Assembly (NCBI GenBank): GCA_024195265.1
Contig: JAJLRJ010000002.1
Location: 16,626,764-16,690,763 of the forward strand
Origin: Dendrophyllia cribrosa
Taxonomy: Eukaryota; Cnidaria; Anthozoa; Scleractinia; Dendrophylliidae
Direction: 5' to 3'
Length of the DNA stretch: 64,000 bases
In this document: piece by piece, positions 53,525-64,000 of the stretch
How positions within the stretch are numbered: the first letter of the stretch is position 1
Layout: the number at the start of each line of letters is the position of its first letter
Translations under genes and position numbers: made by a program
The notes under the pieces: generated by a model
Seen by the model: the letters and a program-made list of their open reading frames with translations, nothing else
The model's database searches: none
What the model was told of the DNA's origin: nothing

Positions 53525-53810
53525 TTGAACCACTCGCTCGGTCCCCCACCCCCCAATTAGCGTAGTGTTACATCGGGCCTGCAATGTCTGGTAACAGTAT
53601 GGTCTTGGGAGAAGATCTACAGTCTGTTATTATGCGTGAGTGGTCGGGCTTGGACCATTGCTCAGCCTCCGTCCCACCCAGTTAGTTTAGTATTCCTACG
53701 GGTCTGGTAACAAGGTATCTATGATCATGATCCTGGGAGAAGATCTGCAGTCGGTTATTATGCGTGAGGGGCTGGGGTTGGACCACTCGCTTAGCCTCCC
53801 TTCCAGTTGT
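53525..53810. repeat. About 127-bp tandem repeat, copy B counterpart
   Basis: Same units as 29357-29640. Confidence 0.75.
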
Positions 53811-53857
53811 ATCTATACAAACGAAAACTCTTCAGCACGAAAGAAGCCCGAATAAGG

Positions 53858-54125
53858 ACTCCCATATGAAAATGACGGGTGTGATCGTCGTACTTTGTAG
53901 ATTGGTACTGGTTAGGGTACTAAAATGACTACCGTTAGAACCATCGCGGTACCTGTTAGGGTATTAAGCCGGAACATATGGTAGAATATGACTTGTTTTA
54001 GAATTGGTACCTCTTGGGGACCACACCCACAAAACGAGATTCTGGTACCCTTTCGGGGTTTAAAAAAAAAATTCCGACGATCACCCCTTTATTTTTATAT
54101 AGGAGTTAATCCCCCCCTTCCCGGA
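53858..54125. mobile_element. C/G-ended MITE at the right edge of copy B
   Basis: Complete relative of the truncated copy at 29681-29860; duplicate homology ends with it. Confidence 0.75.
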
Positions 54126-54932
54126 ACAAATAGTCATCAACTAGCAACAGAAACAATAAATGGGAATTTGCGGTGGCGATTCATCCACTGTTTTCTCATC
54201 CCTTCTTGCTTAAGGTCGCCTGGTCATGAATAAATTCATAAGGCAAAATTTTGCTTGGGGGTCTGGCTATAAAAAGGTTTATATCTTGGCCGTTTGGGAG
54301 CCGATTTCGCGTCTTTCGTGACACTACAATACACCTGTAGATCACCTCCCTGCAGTGCCATCTCATGAAGGTCTATATCCAGTGTGTGTATTAATAAAAA
54401 AAAATTGCAGGTTTTGAGGCCTCACGTAGGCGCCCCGAGAAAAACACGAGTGCCCTTGTCAAAGCTATAATTTTTAATGTGATTATGGTAATTTCAATCC
54501 ACGAGCTATTGTCACAATTTAAGAAGAAAAATTCGCAATACGTTGCAATTTTGTAGGTTTTGATTTTACTTAAGAAGCCCGTGTAACGTGGTTTGAATCG
54601 CGTGTAGTTACTGATGCAGTGACCACGACTTGACAATAAATTTTCAAATTTCATTTTGGAGCTTTATGGGCAAATGTAAGAATTGCAATGTAGCTTCATT
54701 GAGTGGTTACGGTCGGAATTTTATCTGGTTGGACTGTAGGTCCAGAGTCGATTGCCCGCAACCACCTCCCCGGGGTCTCGTTCAAAATGGTGGCGTGGAG
54801 GAATGCACCCGCACTTCGAAGTGAATATCATTTGCAGGGATACCAGGAAGCGGTGTGTGGAATCTGTAAGTTGTGGTAAGACATACACTGTATATGTAAT
54901 CTCAAGATTGCAGGTGTCGTAAGTTTGCTTCT
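54126..54932. other. Intergenic, nothing recognised
   Basis: No coding signal or repeat structure noticed in this stretch. Confidence 0.4.
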
Positions 54933-55204
54933 ATGGAAGGCCAAATGGTGCAAAATTCAAGAACTCTAATTTGATCACAATAAAGGATAACGATCACATT
55001 CAACAACCACATTCACATTCAACATATCTAAATTAATCAATTTCAACAGTCATCTCGATCACATTCAAGGTCACACATCACATTCAACAAGCACATTCAC
55101 ATTCAACATATGTAAATTATCAATCACATTCAACAGACATCTCGATCACATTCAAGAACATTTTTTAAATGTCAACATATCCCATAATGATTTGCGCTAC
55201 CACT

Positions 55205-55640
55205 GTCGACGTAGCCAGTGGCTTAAAAATTCTTGGCTTGCACTTCATATCAAAATTCCGAAAGCGTTGAAAAACAGATTTCGATTCCAAAATGTTTATG
55301 GAATTGTAGAGGGTTTAAAACTACACATCTGGGCTAAATTTTGAAGCGCCAGAGCATTTCGTTCAAGTGTTAAAGGCGGACGAATATTAGACATTGTATT
55401 GAGCGGCTATCTTGGCCTTTTTACCACTTACACCAACATGACGGCCAATTACGCAAAAATCCCATCACAAAAGATTGGATTCACTATAAGTTCCATTAAA
55501 TCGGCTTATAAGCATGTATGATACAAAAATAACTTTCAACTAGTTCAATTTTGTTTATTTTCACGGCTTATCTGAAATAGCGTGACGAATTGCGTGACCT
55601 TTCCAAATCGGAAGCAAAACATCGTTAAAACCTGAAACTT
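55205..55640. mobile_element. Diverged relative of the 12723-13296 element
   Basis: Shares CCAAAATGTTTATGGAATTG, AAACTACACATCT and TAGCGTGACGAATTGCGTGAC-type blocks (with differences) with 12723-13140. Confidence 0.7.
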
Positions 55641-55718
55641 TTCACTGGTATCTACATACCATGTTAGAAACAGCATGAAGCTTTCCCAGTGAGATGTCTG
55701 AGAGATTTGCGCCTTTAG

Positions 55719-56187
55719 CTCACAGCTAGTAGCTATGAGTTTGTTCTCTTCCATGACATTGACCTTTTGATCTCGGCGTATTTATATCTCTCATATTGAT
55801 AGGAGGATTTCATGCTGTCCAGAGCCGTTAGAATTATATTATTTATTTTATATGCCGTTGCACGATGCAAGCTCTATTGGCATACATTGCGGTTTCTTCG
55901 GCTCACTTTTGTTGCAATGCACTAAATCACGGCCTGAGAAATTTAACAATCCTAGCGCTTTCAAAGCGATAACAAACTTTTGCCGATACTGAGTATTTAT
56001 CTTGCAACAAAAGTGAGCCAAAGAAACCGCAATGTATGCCAATTGTGCTAGCACTGAACAATGCATAAAGAAATAATATAATTTTAACGGCCCTGGACAG
56101 CATGAAATCCTCCCGGCTATCAATTTGAGATCCGCCGAGATCAAAAGGTCAATATAATTGAAGAGAACAAATTCATAGCTGTGAGTG
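55719..56187. mobile_element. Hairpin nested in the 54933-56496 element
   Basis: Arms share TTTGTTCTCTTC, CATGCTGTCCAG, GGCATACATTGCGGTTTCTT and CACTTTTGTTGCAA; loop about 55925-55990. Confidence 0.75.
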
Positions 56188-56537
56188 CGAGTGGGAGTCG
56201 TGTTCAGCCTGTCTATTTTGCGTCGACAGTAGCGCAAAACATTATAGGATATGTTGACATTTAAAAAATGTTCTTGAATGTGATCGAGATGTCTGTTGAA
56301 TGTGATTGATAATTTACATATGTTGAATGTGAATGTGCTTGTTGAATGTGATGTGTGACCTTGAATGTGATCGAGATGACTGTTGAAATTGATTAATTTA
56401 GATATGTTGAATGTGAATGTGGTCGTTGAATGTGATCATTATCCTTGAATGTGATCAAATTAGAGTTCTTGAATTTTGCACCATTTGGCCTTCCATATGC
56501 TTCCGTCACACAGTGTGGACACTGGGACTGTGAATGA

Positions 56538-56700
56538 TCAGGCTCCAGTTGTTCAAAAGGTGGATAGCGCTATCCACCGGATAAATCACCATCCAGCGGA
56601 CAACACAATGGATTTTGTTAATACGTATCCACTGGATAGTGATTTATCCGGTAGTGATTTATCCGATAGTGATTTATCCGGTGGATAGTGGATAGTGGTG
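56538..56700. mobile_element. Rearranged GGTTGTTCAAAAGG MITE
   Basis: Left arm as at 3524-3669; the right side has tandem GTGATTTATCCG units and lacks the usual terminus, replaced by the hairpin at 56719-57511. Confidence 0.75.
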
Positions 56701-56718
56701 GATGGCCAAAAGATAAAC

Positions 56719-57511
56719 AAACATACAATAAACTGCAGGGCTGATCTGACTACGTAGAAAAAGACTTTGCGAGACACCATTACGACAGAAACCGATAAAG
56801 TAGGATCGCAACCGTGGACAGCTGTTTCGTTGTTATTGCAACTCATCAGCACGGTGTAGCGAACTAAATTTCGCCAGCAAGAAGCCAGCGCAAATAGAGT
56901 ACACAATGACCCGTTCACTATATCAGGTTCCGTACTATGTACTCACTTGTCACTCGAATCACGCGCTGCCACATCACGTGTTCCGAGGAACAAAGAGCCC
57001 ACAGTGTCGCAAAGATGTCTCGCAAAGAAAAATGTAGATGGACAAAGCCGATCTGAACATTAAAACGCATGGACAAAACCATGCTTAAAGAACACAGCAT
57101 TTCGGATCAATAAAGACCTACGGCCCCAAAATATGTGTTCTTTAAGCATGGTTTTGTCCATGCGTTTTAATGTTCAGATCGGCTTTGTCCATCTACATTT
57201 TTCTTTGCGAGACATCTTTGCGACACTGTGGGCTCTTTGTTCCTCGGAACACGTGATGTGGCAGCGCGTGATTCGAGTGACAAGTGAGTACATAGTACGG
57301 AATCTGATATAGTGAACGGGTCATTGTGTACTCTATTTGCGCTGGCTTCTTGCTGGCGAAATTTAGTTCGCTACACCGTGCTGATGAGTTGCAATAACAA
57401 CGAAACAGCTGTCCACGGTTGCGATCCTACTTTATCGGTTTCTGTCGTAATGGTGTCTCGCAAAGTCTTTTTCTACGTAGTCAGATCAGCCCTGCAGTTT
57501 ATTGTATGTTT
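56719..57511. repeat. Nearly perfect inverted repeat, 377-bp arms
   Basis: Arms 56719-57095 and 57134-57511 with a 38-bp loop. Reading both, I found a single mismatch (CGGAACC versus CGGAATC). The arms carry open frames of 66 identical codons by symmetry; no family is recognised. Confidence 0.9.
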
Positions 57512-58540
57512 TAAATGTTATATCTTGATTTTGCTGTGGTTCTCTGCCTGATTTGGGAAGCTTTCACCTAAATACCGACGTCGTTCTTCGCGATGTTCTA
57601 CGGTACGGTGCAATTCGCTTATGTCTTGTAGCAATAATTCACTGACCGGCCGCGCCAGGCGAACGCAGATAATTTAACTTTACAGTGCTCGAAATTGCGC
57701 CTGTATCGGGCGCATTTGCGACTAAAGATTTCGCAGTTTTGTGACCAAAATTTGTCTAGCTAATAAAGGAATTATATTCAATAGCTTTGTGTCTTACTTG
57801 CAATTGGTAGTTGTAATTTTATCCGAAAAATCTTGCGAAATTTCACGTTGAATGTTGCGTGACTTAAACGTCGAAATTTCTCATTTCCGGTTCCGGTATT
57901 GGTACATGTACTGAGCAGTATGATTTCAGAATCGGAGAAATAACCGAAATGAAATCAAGACAAATATACTATTTATATGTCGGAAAAATCTGAGACCTTT
58001 CGGAGTACACAGCACGGCAGGATTTTGCCCGATTCCACGGCGATAGCGTGAATTTGTTTGATGACGGCCCGACGTTTTTGCCTGCGTGACATATCTCGCG
58101 ACATAGCCCTTTTCAACAGTGGCTGAATTAATTCATGAAACTGAGGTACTAGGCTAAGACGAGGTGCCACGGGATAAGGAGACGCACTATAATCTATGAT
58201 TACTACTAGTTTTAAATCTTTAAAAGGCCTTTTTCGATTTATCTCGATTTCCACAATACAGATTTTTTTTCAAATTTACACAGGAGGTGAGGAATATTGC
58301 AAACTTTTAAAAACGCTTATAAAAAACATAGGTCACCGAGTTAGTTTTAAAGATAGATTTAAAAAACTGACTTTTGAGGGGTATCTCTTTGGAGGGTTAT
58401 AGTTACCATGACAACAGATATGACGTCATAAATGTCTTGAAGGAAACTTTAACAACCATGTCATAAGCTTATCTACAATTTGTTTCAGAGACTAAAACCA
58501 TAAAATTTTAATGTGTAATTGTTCTGACATGTACATTAGC
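57512..58540. other. Intergenic, nothing recognised
   Basis: No repeats or coding signal identified. The 93-codon minus-strand frame at 57973-58254 is unmatched. Confidence 0.4.
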
Positions 58541-58835
58541 TGTAAGAAACCCTTTCGAGCCTCCTTAATCGAGGCTGGGCGCTTATTAAATTTTCACTAT
58601 TTTCAGCAAGTAGTAACTTTATTTTGCAACAAAACCATAAATTTTAAAACGTGAAGATGTACCTATGCAGAATTTTTTTTCCATTGAAAGTTTCTTTAAA
58701 ATACTAAGAAAACTCGGTCTTCGGGAAGTCTCTTAGTCGTACTTAGTCAATTTCAATATCATTGTCACTAAGGAGTGGGCGCTTATTAACTTTTCCTACC
58801 AACAGTGGGCGCTTAATCAAATAAATACGGTATAT
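58541..58835. mobile_element. GGGCGCTTATT repeat fragment
   Basis: Three TGGGCGCTTA(T/A)T words ending in CAAATAAATACGGTA, related in wording to 27342-27692. The left terminus is not found. Confidence 0.5.
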
Positions 58836-59065
58836 ATATTTGTTATTGGACTATGACGTCATTTTATCGTTATAGGAAAAATATGCCCACGTATTACACT
58901 GAAAAATACCGGTTAGACCACAGAAATTCCAGGCTCACAACGGGACTCATCGTTTGAAAAGTATTGAGGGTATTGTTTTCATAAGTTGGAGATAGAATTT
59001 CGAGCGATTGGAATCTATTATTGAAGAGGATTTTTTTTAGGGGGGGGGGGGGGAGCTTTATCTTA

Positions 59066-59406
59066 ATGCCATTTTTCCGCCACTTAACATGGGTTTAATG
59101 AAAATATCTCGTTCACGTTTCAAACGGTCAAAAAACGCTCAACTCATTTCATGAATCTATGTTATGGGGTTTTTTGTAAATTTTTGGGTATGTTTGGAAG
59201 GAAATATTTTTTCTCAAAGGATTTGTAAACATTTGAGAAATAAGAAATATTGAATATTTAAAAATGAAGTTAAAAGTTAGTAGGTGGACACCAAAATAGT
59301 ACACTATCAACCTGGGGTGCTCTTGCGTGGGTATCAACTGTCTGTTGGTGCTAAAAAAAATCATTCTTTTTTTTTCTATCCCTTCTTTAAACCTTTTAAA
59401 ATTCAG
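59066..59406. mobile_element. Reversed partial relative of the TTAA element at 13317-13725
   Basis: Aligned in reverse complement along most of its length (for example GTGGCGGAAAA, GAACGAGATATTT, CAACAGACAGT). The GGCGGG ends are not intact. Preceded by a run of about 13 G. Confidence 0.75.
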
Positions 59407-60239
59407 GTAAAACCCCGTCTTGAGATCTTTCGTCAGACTGTCTTGGAAAGTCGAGTTCTACCTTGATATTTATTTAGGCGAAGACAAACCAGAAAACCAA
59501 AACTCGCGAATTAAGAGTCGCATTGACATTGACGAGATTATGTACAATCTCCAAACTAACGATAAAATCCCACACAAATCATCAAGAAGTCCTGTTGTTT
59601 GCGTGGGTTTCCTGTGGTTTTAGGGTAAATTTTTTTAGCCTTCAAAACACGCGTATATTGACTTAAAAAGTGTCCTCGCGAACACGCGATCAAAATGGGG
59701 GAAACCCCAAGGTAGAAAAAGAAAAGAGACGAAAGAAAAGAAACTGGGCACCCTATGCTCTGAACTGACGTAGGGTTTGAGGCTACAACCCTAGATAAAA
59801 TGTAAGGGACACTTAGTCTCTCGGATACCCCCTTTACCAAAGTTGAAAAAGATGAAATTTCTTGGGTTTTTTTTTTTACGGAAAAAGCGCCGGTTTTTTC
59901 AACTTTGAACAAATTGGAGGGAGGTTGAGATATGTTTGATCAAGTGTCCCGAGGAATTATGACTTGCGTTGTAATTGTTTTGCCCTAATGACCCATTTCT
60001 ATTTTCGCTGGGTTGTCAATTTGCGAAAATTGTGCGGAAATGGGCAATAAAGAAATTCATTTTTACTTGAGCGTAGCGACCAAGTATTAAAATGCAGTTT
60101 GGTCGTCCACAAATGTGCAGTATTACGCAACTCTGGGGACGGCGGGATTATTCAAACCTTCACCGTGGTCACACGTCCGAGGCGTTTTTCGTTTTATTTG
60201 GTGGGATTCATTTAGAATTAAGTGGAAACGTGGGCAAGG
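59407..60239. other. Intergenic, nothing recognised
   Basis: Frames at 59420-59623 and 59556-59912 overlap on opposite strands and match nothing I know. Confidence 0.4.
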
Positions 60240-61985
60240 ATGTATAAAATAACAAGAGGCTACACTTAGCCTATACTCATGCGCAAGAGACTCTAAGACG
60301 CGCGATTGAAATTACCAATTTTTCTGTGCTCGCTTTTAATATTTAATTTATTGATTCCGATCAAATCCACACTCGTCTATAACTTTCCAAGCTGTGAATT
60401 ATTTCTGTTACATTTGAAAAGACTACTTAAAAAAATAGGCAGTAGATGATATGCTGTAAAAAGAAATTTGATAATCAATATAAAGATTTAGTTTTCCTGT
60501 GTTACTTAATCGCATGCAACCAGTGTAAAATGGGTTATTCCAGAAAAAAATCCCCCCCCCCCCCCCCCCGACGGATGCAATACTTTTTTACCCCTCCCCC
60601 GCCCGGATTTCCCGGCCAGGCCGACCAACCCTCGCACCTTGATTTTTAACCCAGATACCCCCTCCTGCCCGGATGGCCATTAACTTTTTGTAGGCCCTAA
60701 ATAAACAGGAAATCGCATTCAGGAGATCCGGGATTTTTTTAAAGATTTCAAATCTTTGGTGAGAATTGCTATGAATTGGTCAAACATTTTGTAAATAAAC
60801 GTTGCGTGACGCATTCACTAAAATCTTTCCGTGATTTTAAGACCAAATCGAAATGAAATGTTTCCATAACTTAAAGCTGGTTCTTTAAAAAAATGCTTTG
60901 ATTTTGCCATCTGTAATAAGTTTTTTCCAAGCTTCACGGTTTCTTCAAAGTGTTGTCGCAAATACACAATTTTGCTTTGTGTAAATTTTATGTCAAATGT
61001 AATTTGATATCAAGCTGTTTTTATAATCACTGAATCTAAAATATATTTTCTATAAAAGGTCAAAACTTTTGAATGAAACTCATATTTCCTTGAATGAAAA
61101 TGTCTTTCCTTTGATTAAAAGAGTCAAACACTTTTCAGAATTCAGTGATTTTCTGCTTCTGGAAGTCTTGGCGATATATTGTATCCTAATTACTGCGAGG
61201 AACCGGCTAGCGTCTGCGAAAATATAATAAACATCACAAAATAATTCAATTCAGCAACCTATTTTTATTATACTTTCTAAAATCGCCGACTTTTCCTGTG
61301 TAATAGAATGCCAATCTTATACGGAAAAATGATTCGTATAATAATGCTTTCGCTAATAAAAAAAACAGTTCTGAATGGTCAAAGGTACAGAAATGAAATG
61401 CTGGCGGCGTTTGAATCATGAGTTCGGATAGCTCATGGTCTGCTAACAAACACTTCGATTCACAGCTCGATTTTTCACTAAAACCTTTTTCCAAACCACG
61501 AAAATACCTAAAATAATATTTGAAAACAATACTTGGCCACATTTGGTGAAAACTGTGCTTGGTAAAGCAGTAAAAATAACGAGAAAGCTCCGTTTACCTT
61601 TTCCACGAATCCAAAGCGCGCACGTACAAACAGAACTGCCTTGACAATCGAGTCGTCTAATCCGAAGCAATCAGAACTGTCTCATCGTACAGCAATCGGG
61701 TGAACTTGGCACAACTTCGCGCTTCGGAAAGTCGGACTTACTTACACAGGTGACAGCATAGTGGTTACTAGTAACCTAGTAACCACAAAAAGCAATAAAG
61801 TCAGTAAAAATCTACATTAATATGACACGCATTCCCTAGTCCATAATCCACAGAAGTCCAGTCCCAAAGTCCAGATGTTTTATTAAATCTGATGGGTTGA
61901 AGTAACGACGCTGTTTTGCCGTGTGTTTCTATTGTTCTTTCTTGAAAAAAGTCTTGAAATTACTCACCACAGGCAGCGAGGACTG
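60240..61985. repeat. Third copy of the intron-1 block, split
   Basis: 60240-60445 and 61796-61985 align with the block before exon 2 in genes 2 and 3 (20570-20890, 39700-40025). About 1.35 kb lies between the halves, including a run of about 18 C (60552-60569). Confidence 0.65.
61761..61786. repeat. 26-bp palindrome
   Basis: GTGGTTACTAG and CTAGTAACCAC around TAAC; a short hairpin. Confidence 0.8.
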
Positions 61986-62508
61986 CTCCGATACAGACAT
62001 TACAAAGAATCGGCAGTAAAACGGGAAATAAATTGCGAGTGCGAGAGATCGATGTTTGACATTTTTGCCTCGGAAGAAGTCTGATTAAAAATAGCTCTTA
62101 GTTTTTTCAGAATCGCGACAAATTCGGTTTCAAGTTGTATGCTGTGTATAAAAGCAACGTTCACCTCTGTGGGAGAAATACAGGACTGACCTATACACCA
62201 ATAAGACCAAATGACGGAAAATGTTTGTCATGCGCATGCGTATCAAACATTTGTTTTATACTTCAATGTACCATAAGAAAAGAAGCAATTAAAATTTTAA
62301 AAATTTAAACAAGATAAGAAGACGTCCGACATGGAGAATTCAGTCATCGTACCTGCAAACCACGTTACTATTGAATGTTTTATAAATGAAGGCTGTACCA
62401 CAATGAAGCCAGTCATTGTTGTGAAGATAATATATACCTGACGTGAACATTACTGATGTGGGTAGGGTTGTAGGAGACGCTGTCGTGACACTTCAGTAAC
62501 GATGTTTT

Positions 62509-62576
62509 GCCGGAAGTGAGAGTAGCCGGAAGTCACTAAACCGGAAGTGTAAAAATCAAAGCTGTGAACCGGAAAT
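62509..62576. promoter_or_regulatory. Cluster of four ETS-type sites
   Basis: CCGGAAGT at about 62510, 62526 and 62541, and CCGGAAAT at 62569, all in one orientation. Such clusters are common in promoters with ETS/GABP binding. A small ATG frame in good context (CAAATGGCG, 62805) lies 230 bp downstream with a possible donor at 62880, but no gene was identified. Confidence 0.4.
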
Positions 62577-64000
62577 ACACAATTTAAAATATGCGTGAAT
62601 AAATTTGCATGCAAAATCGTGACACAAAAAATAAAAATAATAAAAAGAAAAACGAAGCCCATTTTATAACTCATGCCGCTACGCGCATGAGTAATTAGTT
62701 TATGTAACTATCTTTTAATCTTTCCGGCTCAAAATAACGAGCTTCATTTCGATCGTTGAAAACTGATCAAAACGTTTCGTGCCTGAGCAAAATTGTGTTG
62801 GCAAATGGCGCCGACAGTTCTGCGGTTCGTAGTTTTCAAACGCTTAGAACTTTTTTTTAGTAAACTTTCAAAACGTTTAGTGAGTTGACAGTGTATTGTC
62901 AATATATGGAACTTTTAATAAACAGTGAAAATGACAACCTTAACTTTGAAGTACTTTGGTTAACTTTTGCAAATTTCTCTCGTTTGACCGCGGTGGAGTA
63001 CACCTGTTGTTGTTTGTTGATGCGAGGCGAACTTCACAAAGTGCGAGTTGTGTTTTCTCTGTTGCATCTAACAGTTTCATATTCAATATGCGTAAGGAAA
63101 TTACTCAAGAAGACACTGCGCAAAGTATTTGAAACTTGCGATTAATTCTACGATACCTTTATGACGGAAACCCGCTAAAACATGTTAAAACGAACATGAA
63201 GAAGATAATTTAGACGAATACATACATAGCGCTTATTTAATAACTGAAGTGAACAGTGGACAGCGAAGGAAGAAATATAAGCGTGGTAGGAATCCCAATT
63301 AATTTCACTTCTTTCGGTTGTTTGCCTTTCATTAATTTTTATTTCGTGAAGTTGAAAGAACAGAACAGACAACTGAAACTTTGGGTGCAAAAATTCACCG
63401 CCGCCGAGAGAAGATGTAAACAATGCACGCGGTGTCTTGCGAGACGTCTCTTGCGAGTTTTGCTTCCGCTAGTGAATGTTTCTCGGGCGAAAATAACCTT
63501 AAAGCGATCACTTTTTCATTTAATTTTCTTTTCTGTGTTTCGGATACAGAGGAATAAAAACTGGATATATTTTCGTGTGTCTGATTGCGAGATGTTTTAC
63601 GGAACAGCTGCGTTTAATATGCGTTACTGGAAAGGTTTCAAATTACTTTCACATTATGCAAATTGCAACATTTTTACCTCAACTGAAAAAATATATTTCA
63701 AAGGGCTAAATTTGTTTCTCTCCTCCTAAATTATCACTTCTGTCGTTAACTTTGAATAAATTTATAAGTTTCATTCAAACTTTATTATAATAACGGCGGG
63801 AATACTTCCAGCAAAACTTTCAATTGGAAAAGTTATTTTGACCGGACCAGGCAATTACATCATGGCTTCGAAAGGCCACTTTGCGGCTACGTTTGCATTC
63901 ACTTCAAAAGTGTCGGAAACACAGACGAGCTAGTTACAAGATTTAGCTAAAACCAATAACAACCATCGGGAAACTCTGACATACGGCCTTTTTTTCAACG
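62577..64000. other. Right edge, no gene recognised
   Basis: Holds a 157-codon frame (63256-63729) and a 86-codon frame (62885-63145), both plus strand, with no motif I recognise. Could include first exons of a gene continuing to the right. Confidence 0.35.

Larger units (their letters stand above)
34888..54125 (+). repeat. Segmental duplication, copy B (gene 3)
   Basis: Homologue of 12689-29860. Starts at the CACCCAAAAGGTGTGAAAT word, close behind the Harbinger-like element, and ends in the C/G-ended MITE. Private insertions: 35414-35580, 37059-38312, 41427-41717, 42841-44501, 46061-49188, plus about 1.7 kb around 49289-51010 without a match in copy A. Confidence 0.85.
54933..56496. mobile_element. 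1.56-kb inverted-repeat element with TTGAATGTGAT arms
   Basis: Arms 54933-55213 and about 56218-56496 are nearly exact complements and consist largely of repeated ATCACATTCAA / TTGAATGTGAT words. Outer ends ATGGAAGGCCAAATGGTGCA. The middle holds a piece related to 12723-13296 and a further hairpin. Confidence 0.8.

Noticed and set aside
56586..57551. Two frames with 66 identical residues on opposite strands
   Set aside because: Identity is forced by the inverted repeat; no start context, homology or splice support.
63256..63729. 157-codon plus-strand frame near the right edge
   Set aside because: Longest frame in the area, but AT-rich, without a recognised domain, family or splice signal. 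Kept only as a note in the edge region.

Overview
This is eukaryotic, AT-rich, intron- and transposon-dense DNA. The gene family, the many short inverted-repeat elements and the BEL/Pao, LINE and Pif1-helicase relics suggest an invertebrate. Words such as GGTTGTTCAAAAGGTGGAT and CCCTGGGAACGAGGTTG look to me like repeats of anthozoan (stony coral or sea anemone) genomes; that assignment is from memory and unchecked.

The only convincing host genes are three plus-strand paralogues of a small glycine-rich RNA-binding protein, with one RRM followed by an RGG/YGG tail (CIRBP/RBM3-like layout). Gene 1 (last two coding exons, 869-2752) enters from the left edge. Gene 2 (18277-24617, four coding exons, 176 aa) and gene 3 (36542-45155, four coding exons, 170 aa) are complete. 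Genes 2 and 3 sit in a large tandem segmental duplication (about 12.7-29.9 kb and 34.9-54.1 kb). All three genes keep the same exon phases, a splice donor just after the stop codon, and a conserved non-coding block ending in ATTAAA that I read as the 3' UTR (4660-5416, 27692-28140, 51910-52357).

Most other sequence is transposon-derived. Because the two duplicate segments can be compared base by base, many insertions have a visible empty site in the other copy, which gives target-site duplications directly: TTAA elements (15298-16308, 16313-17108, 42841-44501), TA elements (22152-22773, 41427-41717), 9-10 bp duplications (18774-19973, 35414-35580, 37059-38312), and a 3.1 kb composite bounded by two identical 401-bp elements (46061-49188). 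Between the duplicates lies a broken BEL/Pao pol relic (29861-31890) carrying two later insertions.

Layout: 1-5.4 kb gene 1; 5.4-12.7 kb intergenic repeats with LINE and helicase scraps; 12.7-29.9 kb duplicate A with gene 2; 29.9-34.9 kb retroelement relic, unrecognised DNA and a Harbinger-like deletion derivative; 34.9-54.1 kb duplicate B with gene 3; 54.1-64 kb repeats, a nearly perfect 377-bp-arm hairpin (56719-57511), and near the right edge a cluster of ETS-type sites (62509-62576) that may be a promoter. I saw no tRNA, rRNA or CRISPR.
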